A DNA stretch of 64,000 bases from an uncultured Myxococcales bacterium. GTDB lineage: Bacteria; Myxococcota_A; UBA9042. Where the stretch lies: assembly GCA_903924465.1 (NCBI GenBank), contig CAIYBN010000082.1:1-64000 (forward strand), read 5' to 3'. Below the pieces are notes generated by a model that did no database searches, was not told the origin of the DNA, and saw only the letters and a list, made by a program, of their open reading frames with translations. Position numbers and translations under genes: made by a program. Below, in pieces: positions 8,309 through 17,834 of this stretch; positions within the stretch are counted from its first letter, which is position 1, and every line of letters begins with the position of its first letter.

Positions 8309-11122
8309 TCAGTCCGTCGCGTCCAAATTCGGTCCGGCGCCACGCTTGCCTTCAAAGGTGCACAGCGCGTCGGACTTGCGCACCCAAAGTTCCATTTCCA
8401 GATCTTTCCAGTGCTTCAGCTTGGAGTCGGTGTAGAGTCGTTCTTGCTGAAAATGCTGCATAATCGTCGCGCGCTTGGGCAGTTGTGCCACGGCAAAGTA
8501 GCTCATCGGCGCCACGACGATGTATTTCAAGTTGTCCTTGCACACCGCGTCCCAGAAGTCCTCCAGCCGCACGGCGCCGGTGTCGAAGACTTTGGAATTG
8601 GTGTCCACCTGATCGCCTGCCAGCCGCCGCCCGGAGAGCAACGCGAGCAGCGGCGCATAATCGCTGGCGCCAGTGATCGTCTCATTCGGCTTGGTATGGT
8701 CGCGGATCCACGCAGCCATCTCGTCAGCGGTCGAATACCAACGCTTTTTGTTCCACAAATAGTGGTGCACGCCGCTTTCGATGTTGCCGCGCAGGCGCGT
8801 CTCGCCCCAGAACACCGCACGGGTCAGCTGACCCAACCACGGCGGGCCAGGCGGATCCAGCCATTCGAATCCCAGCTGTTCGCCCACGCCCTTGGAATCG
8901 TTGACCGGCTTGAATTCAGACGGGTAAGCCTTCAAATTTGCGGCATTGTTGATGGGAATCGCGAAAATCGCCATGAACGCGAGCGCGATCGCCAGAATGC
9001 CCGCCGCCTTTGCGTGTGGGTCCAACCGCGGCTGATGCGCGCGGATCGCGATCGCTCCGAATTCCGCGAGTGTCTCCAGCGTCCCGGCGGCGCAGACGGA
9101 CAGCAGCGGCAGGATCAGCGCCCAATAGAAATCATAACGCTCCTTGAACTGGCCGAACTCGCCGATGAGCGCCAGCGCGGCGATGAAAAGCACCATGCGA
9201 TGGCCCAGTTCCGGCGACTGCCACCACGTGCGCGGATGCCACAGGACGCGCCACGGTGACGGCTCGTTGGCCTTGCGGGGCGGATGTCGTGTTCGCGTAC
9301 CGAGCCACACGCGCAAAACCACCGCAAGCGGCGCCAGCAGCGCCAACCACAGGTGCACGGCGTGGTAGTACAGGACGATGTTGAAATCCTTGGCGCCCAA
9401 CATCAGGAACAGGTTGTTGAACCACGCGGGCGGCCCGCCGGAAATCGCCATGAAGCCTTCGACCTTGGCTTTCTTGGCAAAATGGTAGGTGAAGACCTGC
9501 GTGAGGTAGTGATCGCCAGCCAGCAGCACACCCAGCAGCGTGATCGAGCCCCAGACCGCCAGAAAACCGAGCAGCACGCGGATGGCCGGTTGGGCCAGCC
9601 AGCGCTGCCAGACGACTTTCTGCGTACCGAGCGGCAGGAACGCGAGCAGGGCGACCATGGCCAGCGTCATACCCAGCGCGTAGAACCCGGTCGCCGCCGC
9701 TGCGCCCAGGAGCGCGCCGCCGAGGAGCCAGCGGCCGCCCAGAATGGCCCAGACGCCCCACATCATCCAGCAGGTCGTCAGATTGACGCCCGTGAGGTTG
9801 GTGGACGCCTGCAGGACTTCCGCGGCAAACAGGTTCAGCACCAGCGTCAGCAGCCCCGCGGGCACGCCCAGGAGCCGTCGGGCGATGCGCCAGGTGGCGA
9901 TCGCGGCACCAAGTGCTGCCAGCACGGAAAGCCATTTGCCGACAAGGAAGTCATAGCCAAACAGCTTGTAGGCGAGCGCCGGCACCGCGATGTGCAACGG
10001 CGGATGGCTAAAGAAGAAGTCGCGGTACGGCCACTTGCCTTCGGTCCAGAGCCGCGCGGCGTAGTAGTACAGCGCCTCGTCGGTCGTGGAGTAGCGCGTG
10101 CCGTTGGCTTTGAGCACCAGCCACATGGCCAGCAGAACCAGCACGGCGACGATTTCCACGCCTGGCCACTGCGTTTTCCAATCCTGCGACACCTTTCCGA
10201 CCGGCGCGACCCGGACGATGGCTTGTCCCAGCGCACCGCCGGCCAGGAGCAAGGCGCCCAAAGCCGCGCACGCGTGCGCGAGGTTGCCGCTCATCAGCGC
10301 CTGCGCCGAAACGAACAGCACAAGCCCGGCGACCAGCGCCAACCAAACGACGCGCGGCAACGCCTTTTGCAGCAGGGCCCACACTGCGATCCCAGCGAGT
10401 AGCGCGCCCGCCAGCAGCACGCCGCCCCCGGCCAGACTCGCGACTTGGATGTGCACTGCGTCCGCCGACGTTGTCGGCACCCTCAGCCCGACCAGCGCGG
10501 CCCACAGCGGCACTTCGGACTGACCGAGCCAGCCTTGAGGCACCAACAGGACCGCTGCGAGCAGCGCTGTCCCCAAACCCAGCCACGCGCGCGCGATTCG
10601 GGCGTTGGGCGTCGTCAGCGCGAGCGCTCCACCCAGGGCGATCGCCGCGCCGATCGGCAAGGTCAGCCCCTGCAAGGACGTTCGCAGCGGTTCCGTTGCT
10701 TGCACGGACAACAGCGGAAACGCGCATTCTCGCAGGCGAAAAGCCACCAGCGCGAGACACGCCGCGGCCATCAAGCTGCCGACCGAGGCCGTGCGTTGCG
10801 TCGGCTTCAGCCCCAGCACGAGCCCAATCACCGCCGAAGCGACGGCGAGCAGCCCCAGTCCGTCGGCCATCCGCGCCACCAGCGGAAAATTCGTCGCGGC
10901 ATGCGGCAGCAGGCAGCCGGCCGTCAGCAGCACGGCGCCCAGCAACGCGGGCAGCAACGTCCACAGGTGCACCGGCGCCGGTTCCTCAGGTTCCGCGTCG
11001 CCTGGCTCCGGCTCCGGTTGCGGCTCCGGCTCAACCATTTCCGCCGGGTTCTGGCGTTCAACGGGCGGTTGGACCTGCGCATGAACGCTCGGCTTCGGCG
11101 GCTTGACAGTACGACGCGCCAT
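8309..11122 (-). CDS. Multi-pass membrane glycosyltransferase, GT39/ArnT-PMT-like
   Basis: TDEALYYYAARLWTEGKWPYRDFFFSHPPLHIAVPALAYKLFG motif plus many hydrophobic helices. Confidence 0.75.
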   Translation of the reverse strand: MARRTVKPPKPSVHAQVQPPVERQNPAEMVEPEPQPEPEPGDAEPEEPAPVHLWTLLPALLGAVLLTAGCLLPHAATNFPLVARMADGLGLLAVASAVIGLVLGLKPTQRTASVGSLMAAACLALVAFRLRECAFPLLSVQATEPLRTSLQGLTLPIGAAIALGGALALTTPNARIARAWLGLGTALLAAVLLVPQGWLGQSEVPLWAALVGLRVPTTSADAVHIQVASLAGGGVLLAGALLAGIAVWALLQKALPRVVWLALVAGLVLFVSAQALMSGNLAHACAALGALLLAGGALGQAIVRVAPVGKVSQDWKTQWPGVEIVAVLVLLAMWLVLKANGTRYSTTDEALYYYAARLWTEGKWPYRDFFFSHPPLHIAVPALAYKLFGYDFLVGKWLSVLAALGAAIATWRIARRLLGVPAGLLTLVLNLFAAEVLQASTNLTGVNLTTCWMMWGVWAILGGRWLLGGALLGAAAATGFYALGMTLAMVALLAFLPLGTQKVVWQRWLAQPAIRVLLGFLAVWGSITLLGVLLAGDHYLTQVFTYHFAKKAKVEGFMAISGGPPAWFNNLFLMLGAKDFNIVLYYHAVHLWLALLAPLAVVLRVWLGTRTRHPPRKANEPSPWRVLWHPRTWWQSPELGHRMVLFIAALALIGEFGQFKERYDFYWALILPLLSVCAAGTLETLAEFGAIAIRAHQPRLDPHAKAAGILAIALAFMAIFAIPINNAANLKAYPSEFKPVNDSKGVGEQLGFEWLDPPGPPWLGQLTRAVFWGETRLRGNIESGVHHYLWNKKRWYSTADEMAAWIRDHTKPNETITGASDYAPLLALLSGRRLAGDQVDTNSKVFDTGAVRLEDFWDAVCKDNLKYIVVAPMSYFAVAQLPKRATIMQHFQQERLYTDSKLKHWKDLEMELWVRKSDALCTFEGKRGAGPNLDATD

Positions 11123-11137
11123 GGATCCTCTCGCTGT

Positions 11138-12115
11138 CTACGACAGCATCTGCCGGTCTTGCGGCAACGTCTGGGCCAAGGCGGTTCGCGCTGCCAGGTA
11201 CGGGTCCACGCGTCTCGCGGTCACCTCCGCCACCAGCAGTCGCCCCTCTGCCGTTTGTCGCAGCCACGTGTCTACGTTACGCCACACAGACTCGCGCACC
11301 AGCCCGCTGATGGCAAAGGCCGCGCGATTCTGCGCTCGCTGCTGGCTCGTCGGGCTCGTGATCAGGAACGTCCCGTGGGTCGCGATCGCTTGCGCCAGCT
11401 CGTCCACGCCCTCATTGCGCGCCGCGACCGTGCGCACGATCGGCGGCAGCCAGTCCGGCATTTCGCCCATCAACGTCTGCAAGCCGCGCAGATCGCCAAC
11501 GGTCCGGTCGGCACCATCCAGATCGGCCTTGTTGACGACAAAAATGTCGGCAATTTCCAGAATTCCCGCCTTGATCGCCTGAATATCGTCGCCCAGCCCG
11601 GGCACCAGCACCACGACCGTCGTGTCGGCGGTTCGCACGATGTCGATCTCGTCCTGGCCCACGCCAACGGTCTCGATGATCACGATGTCGTGGCCCATGG
11701 CGTCCAGCACGTGGACGATGTCATTGGTCGAGCGCGACAGCCCGCCCAGCGCCCCGCGCGTCGCCAAGCTGCGAATGAATACCTGAGGATCGTTGGCGAA
11801 TTCCATCATCCGAATGCGATCGCCCAAGATGGCACCGCCGGAAAAGGGGCTGGACGGATCCACGGCCAGGACGCCGACGCGCAATCCTTGCTTGCGGTAA
11901 AAGCCGATGAGTCGGGCGGTCAATGTCGACTTGCCGGAACCGGGATTGCCTGTGATGCCGATGACTTTGGCGCGGCCGGTGTGCGGATAGAGCAGGCGCA
12001 GGATTTCGGTCGCGCCGTCGATCCGGTCATCAAGCATGCGCATCAAGCGGGCAGCGGCGCGCACGTTGCCGGCGAGAATGGCATCGGCGGCTGCTTGAGA
12101 ACTGGCGAATCGCAT
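11138..12115 (-). CDS. meaB: Methylmalonyl-CoA mutase-associated GTPase MeaB/ArgK family
   Basis: ITGNPGSGKSTLTARLIGFYRKQG..VLAVDPSSPFSGGAILGDRIRM; start chosen at MRFASSQAA rather than ORF start 12280. Confidence 0.88.
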   Translation of the reverse strand: MRFASSQAAADAILAGNVRAAARLMRMLDDRIDGATEILRLLYPHTGRAKVIGITGNPGSGKSTLTARLIGFYRKQGLRVGVLAVDPSSPFSGGAILGDRIRMMEFANDPQVFIRSLATRGALGGLSRSTNDIVHVLDAMGHDIVIIETVGVGQDEIDIVRTADTTVVVLVPGLGDDIQAIKAGILEIADIFVVNKADLDGADRTVGDLRGLQTLMGEMPDWLPPIVRTVAARNEGVDELAQAIATHGTFLITSPTSQQRAQNRAAFAISGLVRESVWRNVDTWLRQTAEGRLLVAEVTARRVDPYLAARTALAQTLPQDRQMLS

Positions 12116-12192
12116 GGGCAGGAGCGGCCTTGTCGTTCTCGGGTCGGCCTGTTCAGGCCAAGGCTGGCATACCCGGCTGGTGCTGATCGATA

Positions 12193-12289
12193 CACTCCGA
12201 CCGAAGTTCGAGATCAAACGCTTTTTGATCCGCGGCGTGCCACCGGAGGTGCACGCTCGCGGTCCCAGTCCGAAATGCAACAGGTCTGA
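12193..12289 (-). repeat. ~97-bp dispersed structured element, copy 1
   Basis: Nearly identical to reverse complement of 26689-26784 apart from an 8-9 nt variable loop. Confidence 0.9.
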
Positions 12290-12325
12290 GCGACGAGATT
12301 TGGTGTTGGAATAAGGTCGTCATGT

Positions 12326-13219
12326 TTAGAACGATACGCCGATCTTGCCGGTGACCATGCTCAGGCTTTCACTGAAGGAGCGCATGAACTCGGCGCCGAT
12401 TTGCACGCGGGTGACGATGACGCGAAAGCCGATGGTGGCGCGCTGGCTGATGGCGTCGGCAATGTGTGAAGCGTCGCCCAACGGCGCGAGCTGCGCGACG
12501 ATCGGCCGGATCGACTTGTCGGTCGGGTACAGGCTGACCAGGTGCGTGTTGACGTGCGTGAACGACGGCGAGTAGGCGATCCACGGCTGAATGGCGACGA
12601 CGCCGCCGATCCCGAAGGATTTTGACGCGGCGAGGTCCAGACCGACGATGAACATGTCGATCTGCGAATTGCCGAGCACGGTGTGAATCGAGGGACGCAC
12701 GAGGATGTCCGGAATGTTCTTGTAGCCGTCCGTGATGCTGACGCCGAGCTCGATGCCGATCGCCGTGAGGCTGGAATTGCTGAGTCCGGTCACGACGCCG
12801 CCGACCTGCATGCTGTACGGCAAGCCCTTGCGCACGCGAACCTGCTGCGTGGTGACGATCGACTGTGGCGAGCCGGCCGCCTTGGTCCAGTAGTCGGCTG
12901 TGGAATTGGTGCCCACGCCGCTGATTTCGTAGGACGCTTCGACGCCGAGCGAACCGCCCGAAGCCGCTGGACCGGCCATGCGTGGTCCCATGGCCATACC
13001 GACTTCGCGCATCAGCTGCTTGTACGACGTGTTCTCAATCGGCGTGTTCGGCGTGGCCGTTGCCGGGTCGATGAACCGCTCAAAGTGCAAATCCAAGCCG
13101 GCAGCGGCAGCCTGACCCGGCACGGTGAGCGCCGCCGTCGCGCACAGAAGGGCGAAAACGATGCCGCGCCGCGCGGAAGCGGGCGTCAGCAGGGGAAATT
13201 GCAGCCTCGTTGCGGACAT
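12326..13219 (-). CDS. Secreted/outer-membrane hypothetical protein
   Basis: Start MSATRLQF; signal peptide ending AAAAG. Confidence 0.6.
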   Translation of the reverse strand: MSATRLQFPLLTPASARRGIVFALLCATAALTVPGQAAAAGLDLHFERFIDPATATPNTPIENTSYKQLMREVGMAMGPRMAGPAASGGSLGVEASYEISGVGTNSTADYWTKAAGSPQSIVTTQQVRVRKGLPYSMQVGGVVTGLSNSSLTAIGIELGVSITDGYKNIPDILVRPSIHTVLGNSQIDMFIVGLDLAASKSFGIGGVVAIQPWIAYSPSFTHVNTHLVSLYPTDKSIRPIVAQLAPLGDASHIADAISQRATIGFRVIVTRVQIGAEFMRSFSESLSMVTGKIGVSF

Positions 13220-13322
13220 CAGCGTCTCCGAAAATCGATTGCCTTCGCGCGTCACGCGCACGTCGGGCTCGTGCACCGATTCTGCTGGACCGTGGCCAGA
13301 TTGGCAAGCTTACGCCACTTTG

Positions 13323-14702
13323 CTAGCGCAAACCGCCCACAGCTCGCGCTTTTGCCGCCGCGTCTGCCTTCATCTGTTCGCGTGCAACCGGGTCTGCCCA
13401 GCGGGCCCGCACATCCGGCGCAAGCCCGGCGATCGGATCGAAGAAGAAAAACAAGCGGTCCGGGTCAACATTTGGGCTGCGGTAGACGGCGATGCCGGTC
13501 TCGCGGTCGTAGAAATCGTAGCTGTGCACATCGCGCTTGCCGCCGCCGCCCAGCGTGTCGACGACGAAAGTCGGCGTGTTGAATCCCGCCGTCGCGCCGC
13601 GTACGCCTTTTTCGATGTCGATCGCGACCTGCGCAGTCGTGCGCAGATCCTCCACGCCTTTGACCAGATCGTGCACGTAGACGTAGTACGGATGCACACC
13701 GACCATGCCCAGCCGCTTGATCAACTGCTGCATCGACGCGACCGAGTCGTTGACGCCGCGTTGCAAAACCGTTTGATTGCGAACATGTACGCCTGATTCG
13801 ACGAGTTGCCCAATGGCTTCGCGGGTGATCCAGGTCACCTCATTGGCGTGGTTGAAATGCGTGTGCAGCACCACGTCCTTGCGCAGCGATCGCCCCAACT
13901 GCACCACATGCACCAGCGCTTCGCGCCATTCGCGATCCGTCAGCAGCTTCTGCGGCATCACCGCCGGTCCCTTGGTGGCATAACGAATGCGCCGAATGTT
14001 CGGCAAGCCCAGCAAACGCTCGCCAATCAGCCGGATGTGCCGCGCCGGCAGGTTGTACACGTCGCCACCGGACAGCACGATGTCTTCCAACTCCGGCCGC
14101 GTCGCGATGTAGGCAAAGATCTGCTCCCACCGGGCCGTGTCGGCATTCAGGTGCACCTTATCGACAAGATCGGTGTTCAATCCGACTGCGTAAGATCGCG
14201 TGCAGAAACGGCAATACACCGGGCACGTGTCCAGAGCGAGAAACAGCGCCTTGTCCGGATAGCGGTGCGTCAAGCCCGGCACCGGCATGTCTTCCTGCTC
14301 GTGCAGGCTGTCCAGCGTCAGCTCGGGATGGTCCGGCAGCACTTGGGACGCCAGCGGGATGAACTGCCGGCGAATCGGGTCATCGTATGGATTCTGCCAA
14401 TCGATGAGGCTCAGCAAGTACGGCGTAACGCGCACGCTCATGGGCGCCAAATGGAAACCGCGGCCTGCGTCTTCGATGAAATCCCGCGGCGCGATGCCCT
14501 CGATCGCCGCGAGGAGTTTTTCCGTGCTCGTGATCGAGTGGCGGCCTTGCCAGCGGAAATCGAGAAATGTCGCTTCGTCCACGTCCCGCCAGGCGGGAAT
14601 TTCCTGCCAAAATGGCCCCTCCCGCAGATCGCGGTGGCTGAGCGCCTGTGACGGCACGGCGGGCTTCACAAAACCGGCCTGGTGCCTGCTGGGATCGTTC
14701 AC
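13323..14702 (-). CDS. KamA family radical SAM protein (lysine 2,3-aminomutase-like)
   Basis: CPVYCRFCTR radical SAM motif, LSGGDVYNLP, HTHFNHANEVT. Confidence 0.88.
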   Translation of the reverse strand: MNDPSRHQAGFVKPAVPSQALSHRDLREGPFWQEIPAWRDVDEATFLDFRWQGRHSITSTEKLLAAIEGIAPRDFIEDAGRGFHLAPMSVRVTPYLLSLIDWQNPYDDPIRRQFIPLASQVLPDHPELTLDSLHEQEDMPVPGLTHRYPDKALFLALDTCPVYCRFCTRSYAVGLNTDLVDKVHLNADTARWEQIFAYIATRPELEDIVLSGGDVYNLPARHIRLIGERLLGLPNIRRIRYATKGPAVMPQKLLTDREWREALVHVVQLGRSLRKDVVLHTHFNHANEVTWITREAIGQLVESGVHVRNQTVLQRGVNDSVASMQQLIKRLGMVGVHPYYVYVHDLVKGVEDLRTTAQVAIDIEKGVRGATAGFNTPTFVVDTLGGGGKRDVHSYDFYDRETGIAVYRSPNVDPDRLFFFFDPIAGLAPDVRARWADPVAREQMKADAAAKARAVGGLR

Positions 14703-14756
14703 GGACGGACTCCTGACGTGCGCCGGATCGGGCTCATGCCCCTGTTTGGCGGGCAG

Positions 14757-15995
14757 TCAGCCTAGCACGGCGAGGCGATCAGCGTCGAGATCCTGCGCTC
14801 CAGCGATCTCCGCACCCAACGAAGCGAGTTCCGCAATTGTGTGAATGTCGCCATCGCGTTGGACGACCACGGCGCACACGCGATCGGGGCCCGCGAGGTG
14901 TTGGAGCGATTGGACGTGCTGAGCGTCCGCGTCAGCCAGTCGCTGCAGATCCTGTGCGGATTCCAGCACCTCGACGGCAGCGTCTTCGGCGCGCATGGGG
15001 GACAGACCTGCGGCTTCCAGCGCCGCGGCGATCGCGGGAATTTGCGCGGCATCAGGCGGCGGCTGCGCGGCGACCAGGACCCGATTGACGACGAAACCGG
15101 CGAACGGCATCGCCTGTTCCATCAGTTCCGCATGCAGGTGTCGGGCTTCGCGCAAGCAGGTCTCGCCGGGCGCCGTCACAATGAGAAAACGCGTATCCGG
15201 CGCCCGCAGCATCCGATCGGTCGCTTGGGTGCGATCGCGCAACTTCGGCAGGACGTCCTGGAATGCGCCAAAGAACTGCGCGATGTCGGGCAGAGCGTCC
15301 CGACCAAAAAGTCGCCCAAGTACGGACATCGCCATGGAATTGCCGGCGCCCAGGATGGAAAAGCCGCGCTTTTCGCCGGGCAGTGGAATCTTGGAGAACC
15401 ACTTGAGCACGCGATCGTTGATGAAGCTCGACAGCGTGTTGGACGCGTGCAGCAGGTCGATCGCGTTGTGCATCGGCGGCGTGTCCAGCACCATCAAATC
15501 AAACTGGCCTTTTTCGCGCAGCGTGTAGATCAGCTCCAGGGCAAAATACTCCGGGGACGCGGCGAGCGTTGGCAGGAACGCCCGATACACGCGGTTCTGC
15601 ACCACGCGCTGCCGGTTCGCCGCGTCGCCCAGGAGGCGCTCCACCATTTGCTCGGCCGCCACCGACGCATCCAGCATCATGGCGTGCAGCGACGCGCCGG
15701 GCGGCAGTGGCTTCGGCAACTGGCTCGCCAGCCGCGGCAGCACTTCCAGCGGCGTATTGGGCAGTTGCGGCGGACCGTCCCCTAGCACGGTCTTCAAGCC
15801 GAGCGCCTGCATCAGCCGCTGGGCCGGATCGATGGTCAGCACGAGCACGCGCCGACCCGCCATCGCCGCTTGCAGGGCCAGCGCGGCGGACGTCGTCGTT
15901 TTGCCCACGCCACCTGAACCGCAGGCGACGATCAACCGCGCGCGGCGAAGGACGTCAGCGACGGGAAGTTGCGCAATCGGATGCGGCGTCTTCAC
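14757..15995 (-). CDS. ArsA-family ATPase, paralogue 1
   Basis: IVACGSGGVGKTTTSAALALQAA...VLVLTIDPAQRL. Confidence 0.82.
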   Translation of the reverse strand: MKTPHPIAQLPVADVLRRARLIVACGSGGVGKTTTSAALALQAAMAGRRVLVLTIDPAQRLMQALGLKTVLGDGPPQLPNTPLEVLPRLASQLPKPLPPGASLHAMMLDASVAAEQMVERLLGDAANRQRVVQNRVYRAFLPTLAASPEYFALELIYTLREKGQFDLMVLDTPPMHNAIDLLHASNTLSSFINDRVLKWFSKIPLPGEKRGFSILGAGNSMAMSVLGRLFGRDALPDIAQFFGAFQDVLPKLRDRTQATDRMLRAPDTRFLIVTAPGETCLREARHLHAELMEQAMPFAGFVVNRVLVAAQPPPDAAQIPAIAAALEAAGLSPMRAEDAAVEVLESAQDLQRLADADAQHVQSLQHLAGPDRVCAVVVQRDGDIHTIAELASLGAEIAGAQDLDADRLAVLG

Positions 15996-17041
15996 GCGAC
16001 CCCCTTGCGCAGCGCCAGCGCCAACTCGTCGATCGCCTGCAGGTTCAACTCGCGCTCAAATCGCCAAGGCAGCGTGATGAGCGTGTTCGGCGGCAGCATT
16101 TCCCGCAGGCGGCGCGCGGCGGAGAGCGCTTTGGCGCGGCGGTTGGCGATGCGCTCGGCCGTGATGCGCCACGGGCCAAGCAGACCGGGATCGCGATCGG
16201 CCGCGCGATCGAGCGCGTCCAGGACATCGACATCGTGAGAGCGCGGCATCACCGCGTTCAGGATTACCGCGGCGGCGTCCACACCGTGACGTTCCAGCAG
16301 CAGCGCACGCAACTCCAGGGTCTCGACGACCGGCATGTCTTCGGGCAGCGTCACCAGCGTCAGGCCGGTGCGCGCCGGATCGCGCAGGAGCGCGCGCATG
16401 CCTTCCGCATACGTGGCGACCGGTCCGGTGCGAAAAACGCCAGACAGCATGTTGGGAATCGCATACATCCCGGCGACAAAGCCGGAAGTCGGCAGATCGC
16501 AGATCACCAGGTTCCAGTGGTGATCGCCTTTCGGCCCGTGCTCTTCGACGGTCGTCCAGAGTTGGTAGAGGAACAACGCGGGGCGCACGGCCGGCGACGC
16601 GCGGAAAAATCCCTCCACCGCCTTGTTGCGTAGCGCCAGGTGCACGAGCGCGGGGACTTTGAGCTGGCGAATCGCAAAATACCGCAGCGAATCCATGGCC
16701 GACAAGCTCTGCGCCCAAATGTGCGGAGCGACCTGTCGCGGCTCCGGGCCGATCACGTGCGAGCCGAACAGCGGCGCGGCGCGGGAAATGGACTCAAACT
16801 CCACGAGCAGGACCTTCTTGCCTTGTTCCGCGGCTGCGCGGGCCAGGACTGCCGCGACGGTCGATTTGCCGACGCCGCCTTTGCCCGTCACCAACAGCAA
16901 CTCGCGGTCGAGGAGCGCGTTGACGTTGCGGTTTGGGTCATCGGGTAGTGGCGGCGGGGCGTGTTGCGACATCATGCGAGCCACAGCATAGCTGCAACCG
17001 CGTTTCGCGCAATCGCCCGGCCCTCGATCACGTTTCCTCAC
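15992..17041 (-). CDS. ArsA-family ATPase, paralogue 2 (start likely at internal MMSQHAPPP)
   Basis: LLLVTGKGGVGKSTVAAVLARAAAEQGKKVLLVEFES; 4-bp overlap with downstream ArsA gene. Confidence 0.82.
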   Translation of the reverse strand: MRKRDRGPGDCAKRGCSYAVARMMSQHAPPPLPDDPNRNVNALLDRELLLVTGKGGVGKSTVAAVLARAAAEQGKKVLLVEFESISRAAPLFGSHVIGPEPRQVAPHIWAQSLSAMDSLRYFAIRQLKVPALVHLALRNKAVEGFFRASPAVRPALFLYQLWTTVEEHGPKGDHHWNLVICDLPTSGFVAGMYAIPNMLSGVFRTGPVATYAEGMRALLRDPARTGLTLVTLPEDMPVVETLELRALLLERHGVDAAAVILNAVMPRSHDVDVLDALDRAADRDPGLLGPWRITAERIANRRAKALSAARRLREMLPPNTLITLPWRFERELNLQAIDELALALRKGVA

Positions 17042-17723
17042 ACGCCGGGACCAACCAACAGGCGGCCTTGGCGTGCTGCAACAGCGGCAGGTCCCAGCGA
17101 CTATCGCCCAGCGCCAGATCGGGTCGGGGCAAGTGGCGGGCCGTCAGGACTTGCGGCTTGCCGAAACCGACCGGGATCGGCTCGGCAAACTGCGGGCCGG
17201 GCGTCAAAGTGCATTCCAGGGCGATGACTTGCGCGTTGGAGAGGCCAGCGAGTTGCAGACCGAGCTGCACGGCGGGCAACGGCGACGCCGAAATGACCAA
17301 CAGGTGGACGCCTCGCGCCATGGCGGCTTGCAGCGCGTCGATGAGCCAACGCCGGGGCACGATGCGGCTCAGCATGGCTTCGCGCAGCCTCGGGTGCGCG
17401 TCTGCGGCGGGAACGCGCGCAAGCAACTCCGCCGAAAAACGGCAACCGTCGGCGTAGGAATGGTCCATCAGGTCCAGGTACTGCGCGAAGCTGACTGCAC
17501 CCGCCTGCCAGGGATGATAGGGCGGCGTCGACGCCACGCGCACGACCTCATCGCCGACATCGCCGGACCACAGCGTGTTGTCCGCATCGGCGGCGATCCA
17601 CGCGTCGGTGGGCAATTGTGCAATCGCTGCAAGTACTTCTTCACGGCCTGCGCGATGCAGGCGGGGGAGAGCGTCGATGTCCGGCACGGCAACCTCGGGA
17701 GAAACCGGCGCGGATGCTGCCAC
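17028..17723 (-). CDS. HAD-superfamily phosphatase-like protein
   Basis: WIAADADNTLWSGDVGDEV (DxD motif); GDSRWDLPLLQHAKAACWLV near C-terminus. Confidence 0.7.
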   Translation of the reverse strand: MAASAPVSPEVAVPDIDALPRLHRAGREEVLAAIAQLPTDAWIAADADNTLWSGDVGDEVVRVASTPPYHPWQAGAVSFAQYLDLMDHSYADGCRFSAELLARVPAADAHPRLREAMLSRIVPRRWLIDALQAAMARGVHLLVISASPLPAVQLGLQLAGLSNAQVIALECTLTPGPQFAEPIPVGFGKPQVLTARHLPRPDLALGDSRWDLPLLQHAKAACWLVPACEET

Positions 17724-17834
17724 GAGAACGCGCCGCTGTCAGGCACCTTGGGAACAGTTTCGTGGAGGCTTGGGGAACAATCGGGTACACTGCGCGCGTT
17801 GTTTTCTCACCAGAGCGGGCAACTGTGGAGGAAC

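Noticed and set aside
12193-12289. Integron attC (59-be) interpretation of the 97-bp element
   Set aside because: Position after stop codons and folding fit, but no RYYYAAC/GTTRRRY core sites and no integrase seen.
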